From positions 1 to 6,063 of the forward strand of contig DATDOO010000121.1 of the NCBI GenBank assembly GCA_035293245.1: a DNA stretch of 6,063 bases, in the 5' to 3' direction. The notes beneath the pieces are model-generated. The model had not been told where the DNA came from and ran no database searches. It saw only the letters and a program-made list of their open reading frames with translations. The translations under genes were made by a program, and so were the position numbers. How positions within the stretch are numbered: the stretch's first letter is position 1; every line of letters starts with the position of its first letter. Positions 1 to 6,063 of this stretch are shown here, in pieces. Source of the DNA: DATDOO01 sp035293245. GTDB lineage: Bacteria; Pseudomonadota; Gammaproteobacteria; Methylococcales; Methylococcaceae.

Positions 1-1
1 G

Positions 2-1869
<1,868 letters not shown>

Positions 1870-1885
<16 letters not shown>

Positions 1886-2607
1886 TCCGGCTCCGGCCAT
1901 AAACATTTGCCGCCGCTAGCCTTGCGGATAATCTCCAAAAAACCTTGGTGCCGGGCCGTTTCCGCCTCGCTGGCGCGCACCACCCGCAGGGCAGGCCGCG
2001 CGCCCGACGCGCGCGGTCCTTGCGCAATAGGATGGGTGGACACCGAACGCGCGCCCCCGCCCTCCTCTTCTTCTCCCAACAAAGTCATCTGCCCGCCGGT
2101 CATGGCAAGGTAAACGTCGGCGAGAATCTCCGCATCCAGCAGGGCCCCATGCAGCTCGCGGCGGCTGTTGTCCACACCGTAGCGCTTGCACAGCGCATCC
2201 AGGCTGTTGCGCTGGCCGGGGTGCTTTTTGCGCGCCAGAGCCAGGGTGTCGGTTACCGTGCAGTAGCCACCCAGATCGCCGTAACTTTCACCCAGTCGCT
2301 TGAGTTCGTGGTTGAGGAAGCCCACGTCGAAAGGCGCGTTGTGGATGACCAGCTCCGCGCCGCCGACAAAGTTGAGGAAATCCTCGGCGACTTCGGCGAA
2401 GCGCGGCTTGTCGGCGAGATCCTCGTCGCGGATGCCGTGCACTTCGCTGGCGCCGACGTCGATGCTCCGCTCCGGGTTGAGGTAAACGTGGAAGCGGTTG
2501 CGCGTCACGCGCCGGTCGAGCAGTTCGATGCAGCCGATCTCGATGATGCGGTGCCCCTCTTCCGGGGAAAGGCCGGTGGTTTCCGTATCCAGTATGATCT
2601 GGCGCAT
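1870..2607 (-). CDS. dnaQ: DNA polymerase III epsilon subunit, 3'-5' proofreading exonuclease
   Basis: DnaQ is the proofreading subunit of the replicative polymerase III core; it removes misincorporated 3' nucleotides and binds both the beta clamp and the alpha subunit. The 245-residue product is close to E. coli DnaQ (243). DEDDh exonuclease motifs are complete: ExoI DTET with Asp7 and Glu9, ExoII NAPFD with Asp94, and ExoIII with His153 and Asp158. A clamp-binding motif QMTLLG follows at 173-178, then an acidic, Gly/Ala/Pro-rich linker (about 179-205), then the alpha-binding segment with LRVV and GGKCLW (about 207-237). The last eight residues (PEPDHSGS) run past the usual end and are encoded in the hairpin overlapping metH. 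The start is the ATG 2 bases after the rnhA stop. The nearest GGAG lies 14 bases upstream, which is far, so translation probably depends on coupling to rnhA. It is the last gene of the methyltransferase-rnhA-dnaQ unit. Confidence 0.97.
1993..2020 (-). other. GC-rich stem-loop inside the dnaQ linker coding region
   Basis: CCGCGCGC (1996-2003) pairs perfectly with GCGCGCGG (2009-2016) around the 5-base loop CCGAC. After a one-base bulge (T2017) the pairing extends by three more pairs (1993-1995 with 2018-2020). In the dnaQ transcript this lies between the codons for the clamp-binding motif and those for the alpha-binding segment, within the low-complexity linker. The structure is visible in the sequence. 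It may be only a by-product of GC-rich codon use in a poorly constrained linker. Confidence 0.4.
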
Positions 2608-2609
2608 AA

Positions 2610-3050
2610 CTATTTTATAAACTCCGCCGCACCCCGGTTGGCCAGCGCATCGGCGGCTTCATTGCCGGCATGGCCGTTGTGGCCCTTGACCCATTCCCAC
2701 TCCACCTGGTGGCGCTGCGTCGCGGCATGCAGGCGCTGCCAAAGGTCCTGGTTCTTGACCGGCTTCCGGTCGGCGGTAAGCCAGCCGCGGGCAACCCAGC
2801 GCGGCAGCCATTCGGTGATGCCCTTGAGCACATACTGGGAATCCATGCTGATCTGCACCCGGCAGGGCCGCTTCAGGGATTCCAGCCCCTGGATGGCCGC
2901 CATCAGTTCCATGCGATTATTGGTAGTCTGCGCCTCACCGCCGTGCAACTGCTTTTCCACGCCGTTGTAGCGCAGCAACACCCCCCAGCCGCCAGGACCG
3001 GGATTGCCTTTGCAGGCACCGTCGGCAAAAACCTGTACCGGCTCGCTCAT
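2610..3050 (-). CDS. rnhA: Ribonuclease HI
   Basis: RNase HI cleaves the RNA strand of RNA:DNA hybrids, clearing R-loops and primer RNA in the cytoplasm. The 146-residue product aligns without gaps to E. coli numbering at the active site: Asp10 (in FADGACKGNPGPGG), Glu48 (in NNRMELMA), Asp70 (in MDSQYV), His124 (in VKGHNGH) and Asp134 (in NEAADALA). The basic, Trp-rich handle (WLPRWVARGWL, about 81-91) involved in substrate binding is present. The reading frame extends further upstream, but the ATG at 3050 is chosen because it gives the family N-terminus and has a good Shine-Dalgarno (AGGTGG) 7 bases ahead. It overlaps the stop of the upstream methyltransferase gene as ATGA and ends 2 bases before dnaQ. 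In E. coli rnhA and dnaQ are divergent; here they are co-directional and probably co-transcribed. Confidence 0.98.
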   Translation of the reverse strand: MSEPVQVFADGACKGNPGPGGWGVLLRYNGVEKQLHGGEAQTTNNRMELMAAIQGLESLKRPCRVQISMDSQYVLKGITEWLPRWVARGWLTADRKPVKNQDLWQRLHAATQRHQVEWEWVKGHNGHAGNEAADALANRGAAEFIK

Positions 3051-3850
3051 GAGCGATCCACCTGAAACGGATTGCCGCGCAAAACCCCGGAAAGGCGCTC
3101 GGCGCGAGTTGCCCCGGATGCATGCGGCGCCCGCGACGACGCGCCTACGGCCCCTTGCGGCAAAATCTGGGGGTGCGAAACGGCACGGGAATTCAAGGGA
3201 ATGTAATGATAGGTGCGTTTGATGGCGCGAATCGCATACACCGTCGAAAACGTCGCGACGACATGGTCCCCCAGCGACCGGCAGGGATAGGAAACCCGCG
3301 CCAGCGAAGCGGACATCCCCGCCTTCCACTCCGCCGTGAATTGCAAAAGGCTCAGCCAATCCAGCACCCGCCCCGGAGAAATGCACCCCCAATGCAGGGG
3401 CGAACTTCCCGCGGGACGCCACCAGGCGTGCAGGCTGAGCGGATTGAAGCCGAGAATGTGCAGGCGGCCTTCCGGCTTGAGGACGCGCTCCGCTTCACGC
3501 AGCAACTGGTGGCGATCCGGCTCGAACTCCAGAACATGGGGCAAAATCAGCACATCCACGCTCTCGGTGTCCAGGGGCAACTGGACGAATTCCGCCCGAA
3601 TCCACCGCGTACCGGGAGAGATCGCAAGGGACATGTCCGGCTCGACAATCAAGGCGCAGCCGCAATCCGCGTCCAGATAGCGCTCCTCCCAGCCATTAAC
3701 CCCAAGTTGAGCTAGGTTTTTACCGTACCCCATGCACACGGCGCCGCGCAGGTAGTCCGCTTCCAGCCCTTGCAGGACAACGCCTGAGCGGGTTCCGGCG
3801 AACCAGGCCCGCAATTCCCCCCTGGGGTCTTTACAAAATGTCTCGGACAT
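3047..3850 (-). CDS. Class I SAM-dependent methyltransferase, YafS-like
   Basis: This is a predicted cytoplasmic methyltransferase of the Methyltransf_11/YafS type; its substrate is unknown. The product is 267 residues. A Rossmann-fold pattern is visible: GAVCMGYGKN at about 36-45 in the place of SAM motif I, FVQLPLDTESVDVLILPHVLEFEPD at about 88-112 (the beta-4 region), and EAERVLKPEGRLHILGFNPLSLHAWW at about 119-144 (a typical post-motif). Motif I is weak, without the acidic residue plus GxGxG spacing of active enzymes. The C-terminal 45 or so residues are Ala/Gly/Arg/Ser-rich, without recognisable motifs, and carry the rnhA ribosome binding site. The ATG at 3850 is preferred over an upstream in-frame TTG (3880) because it gives the usual short N-terminus, although its Shine-Dalgarno is poor. 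Position beside rnhA, dnaQ and mltD matches E. coli yafS, which supports the family assignment more than any function. Confidence 0.85.
   Translation of the reverse strand: MSETFCKDPRGELRAWFAGTRSGVVLQGLEADYLRGAVCMGYGKNLAQLGVNGWEERYLDADCGCALIVEPDMSLAISPGTRWIRAEFVQLPLDTESVDVLILPHVLEFEPDRHQLLREAERVLKPEGRLHILGFNPLSLHAWWRPAGSSPLHWGCISPGRVLDWLSLLQFTAEWKAGMSASLARVSYPCRSLGDHVVATFSTVYAIRAIKRTYHYIPLNSRAVSHPQILPQGAVGASSRAPHASGATRAERLSGVLRGNPFQVDRS
3058..3063 (-). promoter_or_regulatory. Ribosome binding site of rnhA
   Basis: AGGTGG on the minus strand ends 7 bases before the rnhA ATG. It lies inside the last codons of the methyltransferase gene. It decides the rnhA start in favour of the ATG at 3050 over the longer upstream-open frame, and it means rnhA can initiate independently as well as through ATGA coupling. 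Confidence 0.7.
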
Positions 3851-3866
3851 GCAGCAGGGGCTCAAT

Positions 3867-3896
3867 TTGTGTATCGTCAAACGATGATACTAGAAT
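3867..3896 (+). promoter_or_regulatory. Candidate sigma-70 promoter for mltD with a near-palindrome in the spacer
   Basis: A -10 like box TAGAAT (3891-3896, five of six matches to TATAAT) lies 18 bases after a weak -35 like box TTGTGT (3867-3872). Transcription would start near 3903, giving a leader of about 30 bases before the mltD ATG. The spacer is filled by an imperfect inverted repeat: GTATCGT (3871-3877), CAA, then ACGATAC interrupted by three extra bases (3881-3890). A protein bound there could regulate the promoter. The region is visibly more AT-rich than the flanking genes. No convincing paired -35/-10 was found for the divergent methyltransferase gene, although TTGACG (3880-3875, minus strand) could be its -35. 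Confidence 0.4.
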
Positions 3897-3933
3897 TGTT
3901 CCCTGGTCTAGCCATCGCAGGAACATAAGAACA

Positions 3934-5682
3934 ATGAAAAAGCTGAAATACTGCTTGCCTGTTCTGTGTTGCACATCGGCAATCTTGCTGTCTCTGCAAG
4001 GTTGCGCCCAAAACAGCGCCAAACCGGGGGCTGCCGCCAGCCTGAAGGACTCATCCTATCAGGCGTGGGCGAACGGTAATCTCTCCCGTTCCATGGGCAA
4101 ACACAGCAAACCGGACGAATCGGGCGCTTACTCCACCTTGTGGGACCGCCTCTTCGACCGTTACGCCCTCCCCACCTTCGAGCACGAAGCGATCGACCGG
4201 GAAGTGGCGTGGTTCATCAACCACCCGGATTATATCGAACGCGTCCAGGAACGCGCCGGACCGTTTCTGCACTCCATCGTGGAACAATTCGAGGAAAACG
4301 GCATTCCCGGCGAAATCGCCCTGCTGCCGGTGGTCGAGAGCGCATTCCGCCCGGCGGCCTATTCCCCCAAGGACGCGGCCGGCCTGTGGCAGTTCATTCC
4401 CTCCACGGGCAAGCTGTACGGCCTGAAGCAGAACCGTTTTTACGACGGCCGCCGCGACGTTCACGAGTCCACCCAGGCGGCGATCAAATACCTGAAAAAA
4501 CTGCACAACGACTTCGACGGCGACTGGCTACTGGCGTTGGCGGCCTACAACGCCGGCGAGGGCACGGTGTCCCGCGCCATCAAGCGCAACCTGGACGAGC
4601 ACAAACCGACCGACTTCTGGTCGCTGCCCCTGCCTCAGGAAACCAGAACCTACGTACCGCGCCTCCTGGCGGTGGCCCGTTTGTTCGCCAACTCCGACGA
4701 GTACGAACTCAGCCTGCGCGACATCCCCAACCGCCCGATGCTGGAAAACGTGGACGTCGACACCCGCATCGACCTGCGCATGGCGGCGACCATGGCCGAT
4801 ATCTCCGTGGAGGAATTGAAGAGCCTCAACCCCGGCCTCAGCCACACCCATATCGGTCCGGAAAGCTCGCAGCGCTTGCTGATCCCGGTCGAAAAGACCG
4901 GTCAGTTCCGCGAACAACTCGCGCGCCTCGACGAGGGCGCGAGCATTCCGGGCTGGAGCGGCGGCGAGAGCCTGGCCTCGATGGTTCAGCAGTTGGAGGA
5001 AACTCCCCCGCCGACCCGTTCCGGCAAACTTTCGCCCAACAAGCTGCGCGCCGGAACCCAGTTGCTCGCCAAGGCGCCGGGCAAATCGGACTACGAGGCC
5101 AGCCTGAAAGACTTCGAGACCCAACTGGCCCTGGCGCCGACCAGCGCCGGACCGAGAAAGACGGGCTACGTGATCCGCAAGGGCGACACGTTGGCGAGCG
5201 TCGCCAAAAAGCACGCCGTCAGCCCGGACAAGCTGATGAAGTGGAACCATTTCAGTTCGTCCAATGCGAAGCTCAAACCGGGTAAAGCGCTGCTGGTGTG
5301 GACTTACCCGCAAAACACCGGGAACGTGAAAAAGAGAAAGACGGCTTCGGTACTAGCCAAGGCGGAGCCGCGCAAAGTCGAGACGGCCAAGCCCACCACC
5401 GTGGCGGCGAAAATCGACACCACGCGCGAAGCGCCCAAACTCCCCGTCATTTCCCGCACCGACACCACGCGCAGCAAAACCAAGTCGGGTGAGAAAATCA
5501 CCAAGACCGTCGCCAACAACGGCCTTCATCCCGTCCAGTACACCATCAAGTCCGGCGATTCGCTGCGCGCCATCGCCCAGCGCTTCAACGTGAATGTGGA
5601 CGATCTGCGCAAGTGGAATACGGTCAAGGACGTCAAGGGACTACAGCCCGGACAGATTCTCACGGTCAAACACACCATCTGA
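3934..5682 (+). CDS. mltD: Membrane-bound lytic murein transglycosylase D, lipoprotein with LysM domains
   Basis: MltD cleaves the MurNAc-GlcNAc bond of peptidoglycan, forming 1,6-anhydro ends, probably from the inner face of the outer membrane. The 582-residue product starts with a lipoprotein signal peptide (KK, hydrophobic core, lipobox LQGC with Cys24); no Asp follows the Cys, which fits outer-membrane sorting. The SLT domain (about 105-230) has the catalytic Glu135 in LLPVVESAF, then GLWQFIPSTG (150-159) and AAYNAGEG (203-210). A LysM-like, degenerate segment follows (about 273-320), then LysM at 412-456 and LysM at 535-579, the last two joined by a basic Lys/Thr/Ala/Pro linker. E. coli MltD is 452 residues, so this one is clearly longer, mainly in linkers. 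The start is the ATG at 3934 because it yields the signal peptide and has AGGAA about 10 bases ahead. The frame is open further back, but that would bury the signal. It is monocistronic, with its own terminator. Confidence 0.95.
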   Translation: MKKLKYCLPVLCCTSAILLSLQGCAQNSAKPGAAASLKDSSYQAWANGNLSRSMGKHSKPDESGAYSTLWDRLFDRYALPTFEHEAIDREVAWFINHPDYIERVQERAGPFLHSIVEQFEENGIPGEIALLPVVESAFRPAAYSPKDAAGLWQFIPSTGKLYGLKQNRFYDGRRDVHESTQAAIKYLKKLHNDFDGDWLLALAAYNAGEGTVSRAIKRNLDEHKPTDFWSLPLPQETRTYVPRLLAVARLFANSDEYELSLRDIPNRPMLENVDVDTRIDLRMAATMADISVEELKSLNPGLSHTHIGPESSQRLLIPVEKTGQFREQLARLDEGASIPGWSGGESLASMVQQLEETPPPTRSGKLSPNKLRAGTQLLAKAPGKSDYEASLKDFETQLALAPTSAGPRKTGYVIRKGDTLASVAKKHAVSPDKLMKWNHFSSSNAKLKPGKALLVWTYPQNTGNVKKRKTASVLAKAEPRKVETAKPTTVAAKIDTTREAPKLPVISRTDTTRSKTKSGEKITKTVANNGLHPVQYTIKSGDSLRAIAQRFNVNVDDLRKWNTVKDVKGLQPGQILTVKHTI

Positions 5683-5704
5683 CGCGCGTCCGGACCATCC
5701 GCTC

Positions 5705-5741
5705 AAAAAAGCCGCCTGGAGTAATTCCCGGCGGTTTTTTT
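5705..5741. terminator. Rho-independent terminator, probably bidirectional
   Basis: GCCGCC (5711-5716) pairs with GGCGGT (5730-5735, one G-U pair). An inner GGA/TCC helix (5718-5720 with 5726-5728) sits around a 5-base loop. The stem is flanked by six A on the left (5705-5710) and followed by seven T on the right (5735-5741). It lies 22 bases after the mltD stop and fits a strong terminator for mltD. Because the A run becomes a U run on the other strand, it can also end the convergent ABC ATPase transcript, whose stop codon overlaps the last two bases of the element. Confidence 0.88.
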
Positions 5742-6063
5742 ACGCGCGACTACTTCGACCCGACGGCTCTCGGGCGCTTCGCGCGCCAAGCATTCGCGGC
5801 GCTGCGGCGATCAGGCGTTGCGTGTAGGGATGATTGGGCGCGGTGAGAATTTGCCGTGCATTCCCGTGTTCGACGATCCTGCCCTGCCACATGACGGCGA
5901 TTTCGTCCGCCAGTTCCGCCACCACGCCCAAATCGTGGCTGATGAACAGATAGCTCAACCCGTCCTGCTCCTGCAACGTCCGCAGCAGGCGGACGATCTG
6001 CGCCTGCACCGACACGTCCAGCGCACTGGTCGGCTCGTCGCAGACGATCAGGCTCGGCCTGAC
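5740..6063 (-). CDS. Peptide/nickel-type ABC transporter ATP-binding protein, C-terminal end (partial)
   Basis: This is the nucleotide-binding subunit of an ABC importer of the Opp/Dpp/Gsi/Yej group; it hydrolyses ATP at the cytoplasmic face of the inner membrane to drive uptake of peptides or similar solutes. The gene enters from the right edge and 107 residues are visible. They begin with the Walker B and D-loop region (SLIVCDEPTSALD, 6054-6016), followed by the H-loop FISHD and an oligopeptide-transporter C-terminal extension (NHPYTQRLI), which is characteristic of this group. The Walker A and signature motifs lie outside the window, so I cannot tell whether it is a single ATPase (DppF/OppF-like) or the second half of a fused double ATPase (YejF/GsiA-like). 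The tail after AAAP is short and Arg/Ser-rich. The stop codon TAA (5742-5740) sits in the T run of the shared terminator. Confidence 0.93.
   Translation of the reverse strand, partial: VRPSLIVCDEPTSALDVSVQAQIVRLLRTLQEQDGLSYLFISHDLGVVAELADEIAVMWQGRIVEHGNARQILTAPNHPYTQRLIAAAPRMLGARSAREPSGRSSRA

Noticed and set aside
1945..2970. Long open frame (341 codons) on the plus strand across dnaQ and rnhA
   Set aside because: It crosses two well-supported genes on the opposite strand and its translation has no recognisable domain.
3051..3422. Upstream extension of the rnhA frame to about 270 residues
   Set aside because: The extra region overlaps the methyltransferase gene in another frame; the ATG at 3050 has a good ribosome binding site and gives exact E. 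coli RNase HI numbering.
3122..3715. Open frame of 197 codons on the plus strand opposite the methyltransferase
   Set aside because: Its translation is Arg/Pro/Gln-rich without motifs and it is antisense to a gene held in place by ATGA coupling and conserved order.
3851..3880. TTG start at 3880 for the methyltransferase
   Set aside because: The ten extra residues (including CC) do not fit the family N-terminus and no Shine-Dalgarno precedes the TTG; the ATG at 3850 is simpler.
3838..3933. Upstream extension of mltD to an ATG at 3838
   Set aside because: It would place 32 residues before the lipoprotein signal peptide, overlap the divergent methyltransferase gene and remove the promoter region.
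4528..5313. Open frame of 261 codons antisense to mltD
   Set aside because: Shadow of the mltD coding sequence; no start signals or domain resemblance.
5773..5787. Small inverted repeat GGCGC/GCGCC near the ABC ATPase 3' end
   Set aside because: Only 5 bp in GC-rich coding sequence with no T run; the nearby 5705-5741 hairpin explains termination.

Overview
The window looks like ordinary chromosomal housekeeping sequence from a GC-rich gammaproteobacterium. Two things support this. The neighbourhood mltD / class I methyltransferase / rnhA / dnaQ is a well-known gammaproteobacterial cluster (E. coli carries mltD, gloB, yafS, rnhA, dnaQ together). The proteins also align by eye with E. coli MetH, DnaQ and RNase HI, with the catalytic residues in the expected places. 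A Methylococcales-type or related free-living lineage is possible, but I cannot settle it from the sequence. I saw no mobile element, CRISPR array, tRNA, rRNA or defence system.

Layout, left to right. (1) Positions 2-1885 (+) hold the C-terminal half of cobalamin-dependent methionine synthase MetH; its N-terminal half lies upstream of the window. (2) Three genes on the minus strand form one tight unit, read right to left: a YafS-like SAM-dependent methyltransferase (3850-3047), rnhA (3050-2610) and dnaQ (2607-1870). The first pair overlaps by ATGA and the second pair is separated by 2 bases. dnaQ converges on metH and the two coding regions overlap by 16 bases, under a perfect hairpin. (3) A divergent intergenic region of 83 bases (3851-3933) separates the methyltransferase from mltD. 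It holds a plausible mltD promoter with a near-palindrome in its spacer. (4) mltD (3934-5682, +) encodes a long lipoprotein murein transglycosylase with LysM domains. (5) An apparently bidirectional terminator (5705-5741) lies between mltD and (6) the C-terminal end of a peptide/nickel-type ABC transporter ATPase (minus strand, entering from the right edge).

Functionally, RNase HI and the DnaQ proofreading subunit both serve DNA replication and are probably co-expressed and translationally coupled with the methyltransferase. MetH (methionine and folate metabolism), MltD (cell-wall remodelling) and the ABC ATPase (solute uptake) are independent neighbours. No stretch over 300 bases lacks a gene. 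I do not see strong evidence for a previously undescribed system. The points that deserve a second look are small: the hairpin built into the metH/dnaQ overlap, a strong GC hairpin inside the DnaQ linker, the missing gloB, the degenerate SAM motif of the methyltransferase and the extended MltD tail.
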